This document shows positions 24,898 to 32,943 of a stretch of DNA of 44,268 nucleotides, piece by piece. The notes beneath the pieces are model-generated. The model was not told the origin of the DNA, made no database searches, and saw only the letters and a list, made by a program, of their open reading frames with translations. The stretch is from Acidimicrobiaceae bacterium (GTDB lineage: Bacteria > Actinomycetota > Acidimicrobiia > Acidimicrobiales > RAAP-2). The translations under genes were made by a program, and so were the position numbers. The stretch covers positions 1 to 44,268 of the forward strand of contig PLBM01000119.1 in NCBI GenBank assembly GCA_003134515.1. The letters run 5' to 3'. Position 1 is the stretch's first letter. Every line of letters starts with the position of its first letter.

Positions 24898-25437
24898 TCA
24901 CTGCTCGTTATCGAGCAGGCCCGCCTCGGTAACCCAGTCCCAGTGCATCTTTGCGTGATCGGCGTTCACGCCGAGGACGCCGCCGAGCGTACCGTCGGCC
25001 CACGGTGCCCCTTCCAGACGGTCCTCCAATTGGGTGTCGGAAAGTTCAGCCAGAAGATGCAGCGTCGCTCCGCGAGCGTCAGCGGTCAGCGCCACGACCG
25101 CGGAGAGCGAATCGCCGTGGTGCTGACGCTGAAATTCGTCGGTCATCGTGTGCACGCTTGCCATGATCTGCTCTCGGGATCGAGCCTTGCCACTGCTATC
25201 GGCGAGTAATCCCACGGGATTCTTGTGGCCGGAGAGATGACGGCGGATCATCCGTTCAAAATTTTCTTCAATGAGCGCCAGATGAGCAAAGTGATCGAGC
25301 GCGTTCCAAAGGTTCTCCGGATCGTGTTCGCTCTTGGTCAAAGGACGACGCAGTTGCTCCTCAGTGAGGTTGGCGTAGGTGGTCAGAATCCACGTGCGAC
25401 TCTCATTGAGCTTCGTTTCAATATCAATTCTCTTCAT
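24898..25437 (-). CDS. DinB-superfamily protein
   Basis: A 179-residue four-helix-bundle protein. The N-terminal helix KRIDIETKLNESRTWILTTYANLTEEQLRRP is characteristic of DinB-like proteins. Candidate metal-ligand histidines are in NALDHFAHLALIEENFERMI and NADHAKMHWDWV. Members bind divalent metal or act as thiol-dependent enzymes; no specific role can be assigned. ATG 25437 begins at the first helix, with GAAGTGA as a ribosome site; an upstream in-frame start at 25470 is less likely. It lies upstream of the MDMPI-type gene on the same strand, with an 89-base gap. A promoter candidate lies 27-53 bases upstream. Confidence 0.75.
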   Translation of the reverse strand: MKRIDIETKLNESRTWILTTYANLTEEQLRRPLTKSEHDPENLWNALDHFAHLALIEENFERMIRRHLSGHKNPVGLLADSSGKARSREQIMASVHTMTDEFQRQHHGDSLSAVVALTADARGATLHLLAELSDTQLEDRLEGAPWADGTLGGVLGVNADHAKMHWDWVTEAGLLDNEQ

Positions 25438-25462
25438 GTCACTTCGGCCTTCCCGGTTCACG

Positions 25463-25490
25463 CTTATCAACGATTCTCAATCCAAGTCAA
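25463..25490 (-). promoter_or_regulatory. Candidate promoter of the DinB-type gene
   Basis: On the minus strand TTGACT (25490-25485) is followed after 16 bases by GATAAG, or after 15 bases by TGATAA. The -35 box is good, but the -10 box and spacing are only fair. Confidence 0.35.
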
Positions 25491-25516
25491 CTCACAAAGA
25501 GATCTGCGAGGTGTCC

Positions 25517-25972
25517 CTACAACTGCTTGTTTTTCGATGTCCGTCCGCTATTTACCCTCTTGAGAGTATCGAGAGCCTGTTTGCCGGTCGAAATACCTTT
25601 GGAAATCCAGTGACGGTGCGTTGCCACCGCTCGATAGCACTTCGCCGACAGCGGATTCAAAGGGGCCGAGGTCAATGTTTGACCAACCAACCGAAGGGGA
25701 AGAGCGCCGGTGTTTAATACTGCGGCGATCGCATGGTGTCCGTACACCACATTCCCGTCTTCCAGGCGCGCTGGAACCTCGAGGCGCGCCCTCACGGGGT
25801 CCACGCCAAACGCAACCAGGTCCACCGACTGTATTGGTTGGAACTCAGCTCGAAGCTTTAGTCGCTTTGCAACCTTGGCACAGGTGACGCAGAAGGAACA
25901 ATCACCGTCGAAGAACAAGACGAACTTCTGATCTTTTGTGGACACGTGTTGAGTGTACGCAGCTACCCACAC
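25517..25972 (-). CDS. DCC family thiol-disulfide oxidoreductase (DUF393)
   Basis: A small protein of up to 151 residues with the family's FFDGDCSFCVTC motif near residue 21; the C-x-x-C in DGDCSFC gives the DCC name. It continues with RAEFQPIQSVDL, YGHHAIAAVL and a C-terminal basic segment, matching the family length of 130-150. Members are thought to be thioredoxin-like oxidoreductases, but few have been tested. The first codon is GTG 25972; a second GTG at 25945 is also possible, and neither has a clear ribosome site. Base composition is slightly lower in GC than the neighbouring glycan genes. It is upstream of the DinB gene, same strand, 79-base gap. Confidence 0.85.
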   Translation of the reverse strand: MWVAAYTQHVSTKDQKFVLFFDGDCSFCVTCAKVAKRLKLRAEFQPIQSVDLVAFGVDPVRARLEVPARLEDGNVVYGHHAIAAVLNTGALPLRLVGQTLTSAPLNPLSAKCYRAVATHRHWISKGISTGKQALDTLKRVNSGRTSKNKQL

Positions 25973-26141
25973 AACTCACTCGGTCGGTCGACTGGCTTAC
26001 TTCACTTGACCGAGTTAGGTACAGTGGCAAACTCACTTAGAAGAGCTTTTACGAGAGGCTCCCACTGTTCATCGGACATGATGACCTGAGTCGAGTCGGA
26101 AAGAGATTACGAGGAAAATTGAGAGTTCTAGGCTTGTACTC

Positions 26142-26654
26142 GTGAAACGAGACTGGATCGTGGTGATCGTTGCAATTGTCACGGTGCTCACCTCGACGCT
26201 CATCGTTCTTGCTCAAGGAGGAGAGACTACGAACGCCGGCTCGCCGCCAATGCAGAGTCTCAGCGATGCGACGTACGTGTCGCTTCCAAAGAGCCTCACT
26301 GTAGGAGGAGACTTCAGCTTTGCGCCACTTCGCCACTCGCAATTCGCAGCTGTGAAAGTGACGGCATCTGAGGCGATCGACTTTGCAAATCAAGCCGCAG
26401 GAACGAGGGTCGGTTCGACTTCGCCCGGCTCAAGAGTTACGGTCTCCCTCGGTAGCTTCATTAATGACCAAGCGATAATTACCGACTGGATTGGAACGAA
26501 GTCATTGATTCCAAAGGAGATACCGGTGTACGTGGTGATGATCTCGGGTTTGCACATCGAGTCTTTGGGACCGGTGAGTGCGGTCAATCACGAGTACGAC
26601 GTGCTCGTGAACGCGAGCAACGGCGACGTGTTCGAAACGATTTCGTATCGTTGA
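26142..26654 (+). CDS. Unrecognised membrane-anchored or secreted protein
   Basis: I do not recognise this 170-residue protein. An N-terminal Lys-Arg-Asp is followed by one hydrophobic helix (about 5-24), then an extracytoplasmic domain of about 140 residues. The C-terminal half, IPVYVVMISGLHI to HEYDVLVNASNGDVFETISYR, has the strand pattern of PepSY-like domains, where a short beta hairpin ends the fold; this is only a resemblance. The start is GTG without a good ribosome site, and GC content is lower than in the neighbouring glycan genes. It stands alone on its strand: a DCC-type gene lies divergently upstream after 169 bases, and a convergent histone-like gene lies downstream. Confidence 0.6.
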   Translation: MKRDWIVVIVAIVTVLTSTLIVLAQGGETTNAGSPPMQSLSDATYVSLPKSLTVGGDFSFAPLRHSQFAAVKVTASEAIDFANQAAGTRVGSTSPGSRVTVSLGSFINDQAIITDWIGTKSLIPKEIPVYVVMISGLHIESLGPVSAVNHEYDVLVNASNGDVFETISYR

Positions 26655-26709
26655 CGATCTTCATTCCGCGGAAAAGTTGAATCTTCAATCCAATCGGCAC
26701 CAGAGTCAG

Positions 26710-26725
26710 TGCAACTCAAGTTGCA
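26710..26725. terminator. Hairpin between convergent genes
   Basis: TGCAACT, spacer CA, AGTTGCA: a perfect 7-base inverted repeat in the 86-base gap between convergent genes. A smaller repeat, TTGAA/TTCAA, lies about 30 bases away. There is no T tract. Confidence 0.4.
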
Positions 26726-26740
26726 TACGACCCACTGCGC

Positions 26741-27319
26741 TCAGCGAGTCTTCTTCGTTGCTGACGCGGCGCGCTTCTTTGAGCTCTTCTTCGCCTTGGT
26801 GGCTTTGATCTTCGCCGACGCGACACCCTTCTTTGCCACCTTCTTCGCCTTGGTGGCTTTGGTCTTCGCCGACGCGACACCCTTCTTTGCCACCTTCTTC
26901 GCCTTGGTGGCTTTGTTCGTCGCCGACGCTACGCGTTTCTTCGCGCTCTTCCTTGCGGCGCTGGCCTTAGTCGTCGCCGACGCGACGCCCTTCTTTGCCG
27001 CCTTCTTCGCTTTGGTGGCTCTGGTCGTCGCCGACGCCACGCGTTTCTTCGCACTCTTCTTTGCGGCGCTGGCCTTCGTCGTCGCCGACGCAATACGCTT
27101 CTTCGCGCCTTTCTTTGCCTTGGCTAGGTTCTTCGCCATCGCCTTTCTCGCGGGCGCCGTACTCTTTTCGATGCGTTCTACGGTGTGTGAGCTGGTCACT
27201 ACCGCCGCGGCTTCGTTGAAACCCTGCTCGACTCTCGTGCCGGCGGCTGACGCGGCGGCCTCGATGGTGCCGAGGGCGTCGCCAATGATTTTTGCGGCGT
27301 GATCAAATTTGTTTTCCAT
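26741..27319 (-). CDS. Histone H1-like Ala/Lys-rich repeat protein
   Basis: A 192-residue very basic protein. Residues 1-55 form an amphipathic, mostly neutral helix region (HAAKIIGDALGTIEAAASAAGTRVEQGFNEAAAVV), somewhat like a phasin helix. Residues 68-192 are seven tandem units of 18 residues with the pattern A-K-K-x-A-K-K-(R/G)-(V/I)-A-S-A-(T/K)-x-K-A-(S/T)-(A/K). This resembles histone H1 tails and the Lys/Ala tails of actinobacterial HU proteins and of the PhaF phasin. A nucleoid- or DNA-binding role is inferred. The alternative is a storage-granule or polyphosphate-associated protein with the tail binding DNA. The start ATG has no clear ribosome site. Codon choice is constrained by repeat copying. 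Confidence 0.8.
   Translation of the reverse strand: MENKFDHAAKIIGDALGTIEAAASAAGTRVEQGFNEAAAVVTSSHTVERIEKSTAPARKAMAKNLAKAKKGAKKRIASATTKASAAKKSAKKRVASATTRATKAKKAAKKGVASATTKASAARKSAKKRVASATNKATKAKKVAKKGVASAKTKATKAKKVAKKGVASAKIKATKAKKSSKKRAASATKKTR
26744..27118 (-). repeat. 54-base tandem repeat array inside the histone-like gene (7 units)
   Basis: Seven units of 54 bases encode 18-residue repeats; the last unit is one residue short. Units 5 and 6 are nearly identical at base level, indicating recent duplication. Units 1-4 alternate between an R-type (SAKKRV) and a G-type (AAKKGV) version. Confidence 0.85.
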
Positions 27320-27364
27320 GGTTACGAGCGTAGTGACGCGGGCACGGGGTCGCTTCCGGGCGCA

Positions 27365-27418
27365 AATTGTGCAATTGCCTAAGGCCCGGTTTTGACTGGA
27401 AAACGTGTTTTCTAGACA
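27365..27418 (+). promoter_or_regulatory. Promoter-like boxes with internal palindromes between divergent genes
   Basis: AATTG-TG-CAATT at 27365-27376 is followed by TTGACT (27392-27397), a 15-base spacer holding GAAAAC-GT-GTTTTC (27399-27412), and TAGACA (27413-27418). An inverted repeat between -35- and -10-like boxes is a classic repressor arrangement. The spacer is short for sigma-70 promoters, so this is tentative. It would drive the Nit-type gene with a leader of about 100 bases. Confidence 0.35.
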
Positions 27419-27523
27419 CCGGGGGAGCCTCTCACGAGGAATATCACATTGAAGGCGGGTTCACGTTTGACGACACGTAAATTTTAAAAAGAGGGATACG
27501 CAGAGATAGGTGGATCGAGAACC

Positions 27524-28360
27524 GTGCAAGAGGGAACCAGCGTCGCGGCGGTACAGCTGACCTCGGGCTCCGACCCGGTGAAGAATGTTGACGCCGCCCT
27601 CGAACTCATACGTCTCGCCGCTCGCCGCGGTGCTTTGTACATTCAGGTGCCCGAGTACTTCAACTACCTCGGTCCCGTTGAGAACTATCAAAAGGTCGCT
27701 GAATCGATACCCGGACCGACGACCGATCGACTCGCGGCACTGGCCAAGGAACTCGGCGTCACCGTGCACATCGGCAGCATGCTCGAGACCTCTTTGACAC
27801 CTGGAAAGTTCTTCAATACGAGCGTGCTGCTCGATTCATCGGGACATCTCGGGGCCACGTATCGAAAGTCGCACTTATTCGACATCGACGTGCCCGGCGA
27901 AGTGGTGTTCAAAGAGTCCGACGCGATCGCTTCGGGCAATCAGTTGGTCGTCGCCGAGTGTGCAGGTTTTCGCCTCGGCATGTCGATCTGCTTCGATCTG
28001 CGCTTTCCTGAGATGTATCGAGCGCTCTCACTGATGGGCGCGACCGTCCTCGCGATTCCCTCAGCTTTCAATGCCGCTACCGGACGGGCCCATTGGGAAG
28101 TGCTGATACGGGCGCGGGCCATCGAAAATCACGCCTTCGTCGTGGCGGCGGCCCAGGTCGGCACCACCGCTGAGGGCATCGCCACCTTCGGTCACTCCAT
28201 GATCGTGGGACCGTGGGGTGAAGTACTCGCGCACTCGAAAAGTGTCGGCGAGGACGTGCTCGTGGCGACGCTCGACCTTGATGAAGTAGCTCGTCGAAGA
28301 TCGCAGATCGACGTCATGAAACTTCGACGCGCTGACCTGTACTCCTCACTCGACGAATGA
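27524..28360 (+). CDS. Carbon-nitrogen hydrolase of the Nit1/Nit2 type
   Basis: A 278-residue nitrilase-superfamily amidase. The catalytic triad is Glu 44 (VPEYFN), Lys 115 (YRKSHLF) and Cys 156 (SICFDLRFPE). The HLFDIDVPG segment matches omega-amidase Nit2, while PSAFNAATGRAHWEVLIRARAIENHAFVVAAAQVG and GHSMIVGPWG match both Nit1 and Nit2. It probably hydrolyses deaminated glutathione or a similar alpha-keto amide in the cytoplasm, as a metabolite-repair enzyme. The start is GTG with a weak site. The gene is divergent from the histone-like gene, separated by 204 bases. The exact substrate cannot be assigned by eye. Confidence 0.9.
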   Translation: MQEGTSVAAVQLTSGSDPVKNVDAALELIRLAARRGALYIQVPEYFNYLGPVENYQKVAESIPGPTTDRLAALAKELGVTVHIGSMLETSLTPGKFFNTSVLLDSSGHLGATYRKSHLFDIDVPGEVVFKESDAIASGNQLVVAECAGFRLGMSICFDLRFPEMYRALSLMGATVLAIPSAFNAATGRAHWEVLIRARAIENHAFVVAAAQVGTTAEGIATFGHSMIVGPWGEVLAHSKSVGEDVLVATLDLDEVARRRSQIDVMKLRRADLYSSLDE

Positions 28361-28368
28361 GGGCCCAC

Positions 28369-28399
28369 GCGGAGCCTTTTCGACCGCGCTGGACTCCGC
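28369..28399. terminator. Loose hairpin between convergent genes
   Basis: GCGGAG (28369-28374) pairs with CTCCGC (28394-28399), with extra CC/GG pairing past a bulge, in the 49-base gap between the Nit-type gene and the ABC permease gene. The loop is long. Confidence 0.28.
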
Positions 28400-28409
28400 C
28401 ATTCGCCGG

Positions 28410-29180
28410 TTAGGGCGATACGCGTCGCGTTCGAGATCTCGTCGCTTTGGTTCCGGTCACGAGGCGCTCACGATTAAACATACGAGAGACGATTCGCAGG
28501 GCGCGCAGATCGATTGCGAGGATCACCAACGCGAACGCGAACGCAACTCCGAACGTTGCATGGATCACGCCAACCGCCATAAGTAGGACCACGGCCACAA
28601 TGGGAAAGCTCGCGAGCGCTCCCAACTGCTGGGCAACGCGCACATCGTTCGCGCGCACGGACACCGCCAATCCAACGACGATCGCCCAGCCGGCCACCAG
28701 GGGCGCGAAGAGAAATAAAGCGAGAAGTACGGGGCCCTCATGAAACACCGCGGAGGAGATGGCGGGATGGGCGAAGAGCTGGACGCACAACAAGAAGAGT
28801 ACGTACAACGAGTACGAGAGCACCATCGTGGGGACCATGACCGCCGCCGCTTTGCCGAGGATGAGCTCGCTGGTGCGAAGCGGCGTCGTGAGTAGGGGTT
28901 CGAGTGTTCCCTGCTCTCGCTCGCCGACCACGGAGTACGCGGCGAGGGTGCTGGGCATCACGACCGGAACCAAGAGCATGTAGAGAAGGGGAAACGTGAC
29001 GAACTTGTCCAGGGACGCAGCCGATCCCGAGGGTGAAGCGACGAAGATGGACACGATCGGCTCGATGAGAAAGAAGAATGGAAAGATAATCATGGTCACG
29101 ACGATGGCCCTCGTACGCCGGTATTCCAAGAGCTCCTTGCGCATGACGGCGAGCACTCGGGTGGTGTCGGGGCCCCTCAT
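28410..29180 (-). CDS. ABC-2 type transporter permease
   Basis: A 256-residue permease with about six membrane helices. The N-terminal VMRKELLEYRRTRAIVVTMIIFPFFFLIEP is the usual entry of NatB-type ABC-2 exporters, and EREQGTLEPLLTTPLRTSELILGK is the conserved cytoplasmic coupling segment. It works with the ATPase encoded immediately upstream; the two genes overlap by 4 bases (ATGA). It is the last gene of the msrB-msrA-ATPase-permease operon. The exported substrate is not deducible. The basic tail RSRTRRVSP is cytoplasmic. Confidence 0.9.
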   Translation of the reverse strand: MRGPDTTRVLAVMRKELLEYRRTRAIVVTMIIFPFFFLIEPIVSIFVASPSGSAASLDKFVTFPLLYMLLVPVVMPSTLAAYSVVGEREQGTLEPLLTTPLRTSELILGKAAAVMVPTMVLSYSLYVLFLLCVQLFAHPAISSAVFHEGPVLLALFLFAPLVAGWAIVVGLAVSVRANDVRVAQQLGALASFPIVAVVLLMAVGVIHATFGVAFAFALVILAIDLRALRIVSRMFNRERLVTGTKATRSRTRRVSP

Positions 29181-30154
29181 GATTTAGTGGCCTCGACGTC
29201 GTCGTTGATGAGTTCGAGGTACACGTCTTCGAGCGAATGCTGCGCCTCAGCGATCGAGAGCACGTCGGCCCCGGCGCCGACGAGGCTTCGGGCCACTTCA
29301 GGCGCGGCGACGTTGGGGTCCGAAACTGAGAGCACGTAAGAGCCCGGTTCCTCTGAGCGCCAATTTTCGACGGCCGCCAGGTGGGCGAAGATCTTGTCGG
29401 GATCGCTCAGCGGCGCGAGGGTCCGGACGACGAGGGCCTTTTTGAAGAGACGCTCTCGTAGTTCGTCGGGCCGGCCGACCGTACGCAACGATTGATTCAT
29501 GATGGCCACGCGGTCACAGAGCTTTTCGGCCTCGTCGAGCCGGTGGGTCGTAAGAAAAATCGTCACGCCCTTTTGGCGAAGACCGATGATCAAGTTGTGC
29601 ACTTCAAGTGACGCCACCGGGTCGAGGCCCGAGGTCGGTTCGTCGAGGAACATGATCGCGGGGTCACTCAACAACGTTCGGGCGAGTCCTACGCGCTGGC
29701 GGAGGCCCTTGGAGAGTCCACCGCACAGATCCGACGCTCGATCGGCGAGGTTGACGGCCTCGAGGGCGTCTTTGATTCGCGCGGTGGGCTGGTGCAGACC
29801 GTAAAGACCGGCGAAGAACTCGAGGTTCTCAGTCACGGTCAGTCGTAGATAGAGCCCGGGTGACTCGGGCATAATCGCGATGCGCTGGCGAATCTCGACC
29901 CCATTGTCCGCGCTGAGGGGAATGCCCGCGACCGTGGCCGAGCCCGAGGTGGGCGCGAGCAACGTGCCAAGGGTGCGTACGGTCGTGGTCTTACCGGCAC
30001 CGTTGGGGCCCAAAAAGCCAAAGACCTCGCCGTAGCCGACTTCAAAAGAGATCTCGGAGAAAGCGGTGCGATCACCGAACCGTTTGGTCAAATTGCTGAC
30101 GACGAGGGCCGACTCACTCGTCGTGCCGTGCGACAGTGTCGGTGGGGCGCTCAA
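29177..30154 (-). CDS. ABC transporter ATP-binding protein
   Basis: A 325-residue cytoplasmic ATPase. Visible are Walker [13 protein letters not shown] (about 51-62), Q-loop region MPESPGLY, signature [13 protein letters not shown], Walker [14 protein letters not shown] and the switch His in [12 protein letters not shown]. The C-terminal part (about 225-315) is the extra domain found in drug- and Na-exporter-type ATPases. The start is TTG 30154, overlapping the msrA stop as TTGA, and the stop overlaps the permease start as ATGA. This coupling on both sides argues that it belongs to the Msr operon. Confidence 0.93.
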   Translation of the reverse strand: MSAPPTLSHGTTSESALVVSNLTKRFGDRTAFSEISFEVGYGEVFGFLGPNGAGKTTTVRTLGTLLAPTSGSATVAGIPLSADNGVEIRQRIAIMPESPGLYLRLTVTENLEFFAGLYGLHQPTARIKDALEAVNLADRASDLCGGLSKGLRQRVGLARTLLSDPAIMFLDEPTSGLDPVASLEVHNLIIGLRQKGVTIFLTTHRLDEAEKLCDRVAIMNQSLRTVGRPDELRERLFKKALVVRTLAPLSDPDKIFAHLAAVENWRSEEPGSYVLSVSDPNVAAPEVARSLVGAGADVLSIAEAQHSLEDVYLELINDDVEATKS

Positions 30155-30681
30155 GTGGGTTGAGGGACGGTGGTGTCGCTACGTCGGGGCAGCACCCAGC
30201 CCGGACGCACGAAGTGGCAGGTGTAGCCGTTGGGGTAGTGCTCTAAATAGTCCTGGTGCTCGGGCTCGGCCTGCCAAAATGGTCCCGCGGGCTCCATCTC
30301 CGTGACGACCTTGCCGGGCCAGAGTCCCGACGCCTCGACGTCGGCGATGGTGTCCTCGGCAACTTGACGCTGCTCGTCGTTGAGATAGAAGATCGCCGAG
30401 CGGTAACTCATGCCGCGGTCGTTGCCTTGGCGGTTCTTCGTCGTGGGGTCGTGGACCTGGAAGAAGAATTCAAGGAGCTCGCGGTAGGAGGTCACCTTTG
30501 GATCGAAGACGATCTCGATCGCCTCGGCGTGGGTGCCGTGATGACGGTACGTCGCGTTGGCGACGTCGCCCCCGGAGTAGCCCACGCGCGTCGAAACGAT
30601 CCCCGGGCGCTTACGGATGAGGTCCTGCATGCCCCAAAAGCACCCCCCGGCCAGTACCGCCGTTTCCCTCTCGTCGCTCAT
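30151..30681 (-). CDS. msrA: Peptide-methionine (S)-S-oxide reductase MsrA
   Basis: Reduces the S epimer of methionine sulfoxide in proteins and free methionine. The catalytic Cys 14 lies in GGCFWG; further family segments are [53 protein letters not shown] and EPEHQDYL. A second Cys at 155 in [10 protein letters not shown] may resolve the sulfenic acid. ATG 30681 has GGGAG upstream and overlaps the msrB stop by 4 bases. Cytoplasmic; no signal peptide. It is the second gene of the operon. Confidence 0.96.
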   Translation of the reverse strand: MSDERETAVLAGGCFWGMQDLIRKRPGIVSTRVGYSGGDVANATYRHHGTHAEAIEIVFDPKVTSYRELLEFFFQVHDPTTKNRQGNDRGMSYRSAIFYLNDEQRQVAEDTIADVEASGLWPGKVVTEMEPAGPFWQAEPEHQDYLEHYPNGYTCHFVRPGWVLPRRSDTTVPQPT

Positions 30682-31151
30682 GATGTCGCTCCCTTCTCGT
30701 CCGAGGAATCCTCGAACAAATTCTTGTACGCTCCGTAACCCTGGGCGTCGAGTTCTTGGTACGCGACGAACCGTAGTGCGGCCGAGTTGATGCAGTAGCG
30801 CAGCCCACCCGCGTCTATGGGTCCGTCGCTAAAGACGTGGCCGAGGTGCGAGTCGCCGTGGGCCGAGCGAACCTCGGTCCTCACCATTCCGAGACTTACG
30901 TCGCTGTTCTCAAGGATGTTCTCGGGGGTGAGCGGCGCCGTGAAGCTCGGCCAGCCGCAACCGCTGTCGAATTTCGTGGTGGAGGCGAACAGGGGCTCGC
31001 CCGAGACCACGTCCACGTACAGTCCGGCCGCCTGGTGGTCCCAGAACTCATTGTTGAACGCCGGCTCGGTGGCGCCCTCCTGGGTGACGCGATACTGCTC
31101 GGGGGTCAGTCTCGAAATCGCTTCGGGACTCTTCTCGTACTGGGCGGTCAT
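30678..31151 (-). CDS. msrB: Peptide-methionine (R)-S-oxide reductase MsrB, zinc-less form
   Basis: Reduces the R epimer of methionine sulfoxide. The 157 residues show SGCGWPSF (Cys 65, resolving), [10 protein letters not shown] and [12 protein letters not shown] with catalytic Cys 120. The two structural C-x-x-C pairs of zinc-type MsrB are absent: [13 protein letters not shown] replaces the first and [11 protein letters not shown] replaces the second. This is a known zinc-free subtype. ATG 31151 has GGAG five bases upstream; an upstream in-frame region is not conserved. It is the first gene of the operon. A TATTCT just upstream on the minus strand may be the -10 box. Confidence 0.95.
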   Translation of the reverse strand: MTAQYEKSPEAISRLTPEQYRVTQEGATEPAFNNEFWDHQAAGLYVDVVSGEPLFASTTKFDSGCGWPSFTAPLTPENILENSDVSLGMVRTEVRSAHGDSHLGHVFSDGPIDAGGLRYCINSAALRFVAYQELDAQGYGAYKNLFEDSSDEKGATS

Positions 31152-31187
31152 ATCAACTCCATGGTAAAAGCAGAATAATGTCGTGGC

Positions 31188-31919
31188 GTGAAAGCGGGAT
31201 CGGACGCCTTTGGACACGCCGTCCTGGACTGGGCGAGAGGCGGCGCTATTCCAGAGATGATCGAACGAGACGACGGTCTTACGACCATTGGGGCAGGCCC
31301 CTTGGTGTACCTCTCAGACGTCAAGGGCTGGCCCTCGGCCGAGCGACAGTCGATGCGCTATGTCCGCGGGCGCGTGCTGGACGTGGGTTGTGGGGCGGGC
31401 CGCGTCACGTTGCATCTCCAACGGCGCGGCTTCGACGCGGTCGGTCTCGACGCGTCTTCGCTCGCAATTCAAGCCGCGCGACTGCGCGGGGTGAAGCAAC
31501 TCCGGTGTGCCTCGCTCGAGACGCTCGCTTCGAACATCGGTTCGTTCGACACGGTGGTGATGTTCGGGAACAACTTTGGGATATTCGGATCGACCGAGCG
31601 GGCTCGCAAGATCTTGACGCAGTGGGCGAAGAAGACGAACCCGCGAGCACGAATCTTTCTCGAGAGCACGAATCCCTACTGCGGTGGTGCGCCCGGGATC
31701 GATCGCGCGTACTACCGCCGGAACAAAGAGCGTGGCAATTCGCCGGGACTGGCGCGCTTTCGATACCACTACGACCACTACGTGGGCTCGTGGTTCTCTT
31801 GGCTCTACGTCTCTAGAAGTGAGTTGCGCGTGCTCGTTCGAGGAACGGGTTGGCATCTTGCCCACGTGCTGGGCGAGCACTCAAGCGAGCCCTACGTTGC
31901 CATTTTGGAGAGGGATTGA
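31188..31919 (+). CDS. Class I SAM-dependent methyltransferase
   Basis: A 243-residue cytoplasmic methyltransferase. Motif I is [20 protein letters not shown] (about 62-81), the acidic end of strand 2 is [10 protein letters not shown], and the motif IV region is [16 protein letters not shown], which fits an FNNDF-like segment of small-molecule enzymes. A C-terminal region with [35 protein letters not shown] completes the fold. The start is GTG. It is divergent from msrB with only a 36-base gap, so the promoters must overlap. The substrate is unknown. Confidence 0.85.
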   Translation: MKAGSDAFGHAVLDWARGGAIPEMIERDDGLTTIGAGPLVYLSDVKGWPSAERQSMRYVRGRVLDVGCGAGRVTLHLQRRGFDAVGLDASSLAIQAARLRGVKQLRCASLETLASNIGSFDTVVMFGNNFGIFGSTERARKILTQWAKKTNPRARIFLESTNPYCGGAPGIDRAYYRRNKERGNSPGLARFRYHYDHYVGSWFSWLYVSRSELRVLVRGTGWHLAHVLGEHSSEPYVAILERD

Positions 31920-31942
31920 CTGACTTCGTACCGCGTGACGTC

Positions 31943-32875
31943 TTAGCCGAGTGCCGGGATGACTTCTGACGCGATTTGGCCAACGTGATCTAGGTCACTC
32001 ATGTCCAATATCTGCAGATAGATGCGAGATACTCCGATTTCGCCGTACGTGAGAATCTTGTCCACTATTTGCGCTGGCGAACCGGCCAGACCGTTCTTGG
32101 AGAGATCGCTGACGTCACGCCCGATATTTGACGCACGCCGCTCAAGTTCAGCTTCGTTCTTTCCACAACACACAACGAGGGCCACCGAGCGGAGAAGTGA
32201 CGCAGGGTCACGGTCAACTTTTGCGCAGGCCCCGTCGACCAGTGTGAATTGAGTTCGACAGACTTCGTAGGGGGCGAAGGGGACGTTGAATTCATCGGCA
32301 AAGGTGGCGGCCAGACGGGGCGTGATCTTGGGACCGTGTCCACCGACGACGATGGGTGGTCGCGGCGACTGGAGGGGTTTTGGCAGCGCCGGACTATCGG
32401 TCAGCGAATAGTGCTTGCCGGAAAAACTGAAGGTCTCGCCAGCTTTGGTACCCCATAGTCCAGTGATGATGCCCAGCTGCTCTTCTAACTTCTCAAAGCG
32501 TTCGCCAAGGGAAGGAAAGGGAATGCCGTAGGCGGCGTGCTCCGCCCCGAACCAGCCGGCCCCAAGCCCGAGTTCCACGCGACCGCCGCTCATCGCGTCA
32601 ACTTCCGCGACGGCGATCGCGAGCGGGCCGGGATAGCGGAACGTGGCCGCGGTCAAAAGGGTGCCAAGGCGAATGTGACTGGTGTCGCGGGCCAGGCCCG
32701 CGAGCGTGATCCACGCGTCAGTAGGGCCCGGTAGTCCCGAGACCGAGCCCATCTTCAGATAGTGATCTGAGCGGAAGAAGGCGCCGAATCCGCCCTCTTC
32801 CGCGGCCAGCGCTAGCGACAGGATCTGGTCATACGTGGCACCCTGTTGGGGCTCGCAGAAGATTCGAAGTTCCAT
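31943..32875 (-). CDS. LLM-class F420-dependent oxidoreductase
   Basis: A 310-residue TIM-barrel oxidoreductase. It begins MELRIFCEPQQGATYDQILSLALAAEEGGFGAFFRSDHYL, typical of the F420-type subfamily that starts with an E-x-Q strand and has S-D-H-Y-L near residue 40. Further conserved are LGTLLTAATFRYPGPLAIAVAEVDAMSGGRVELGLGAGWFGAEHAAYGIPFP and PPIVVGGHGPKITPRLAA. Probable cofactor F420; substrate unknown. ATG 32875 has AGGAAAG upstream. It is downstream of the SDR gene on the same strand with a 68-base gap, probably in one operon with it and the CMD gene. Confidence 0.9.
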   Translation of the reverse strand: MELRIFCEPQQGATYDQILSLALAAEEGGFGAFFRSDHYLKMGSVSGLPGPTDAWITLAGLARDTSHIRLGTLLTAATFRYPGPLAIAVAEVDAMSGGRVELGLGAGWFGAEHAAYGIPFPSLGERFEKLEEQLGIITGLWGTKAGETFSFSGKHYSLTDSPALPKPLQSPRPPIVVGGHGPKITPRLAATFADEFNVPFAPYEVCRTQFTLVDGACAKVDRDPASLLRSVALVVCCGKNEAELERRASNIGRDVSDLSKNGLAGSPAQIVDKILTYGEIGVSRIYLQILDMSDLDHVGQIASEVIPALG

Positions 32876-32943
32876 TCTTTCCTACTTCCCTCGGACACTG
32901 GCCGCCTCGACTCGAGAAGCATGTTCTACCAGAGTCGCTTCTA

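Noticed and set aside
26709-27302. A plus-strand open frame opposite the histone-like gene encoding a repeated hydrophobic Phe/Ala/Leu protein
   Set aside because: It is the antisense image of the Ala/Lys repeat array; the minus strand has the coherent start and composition.
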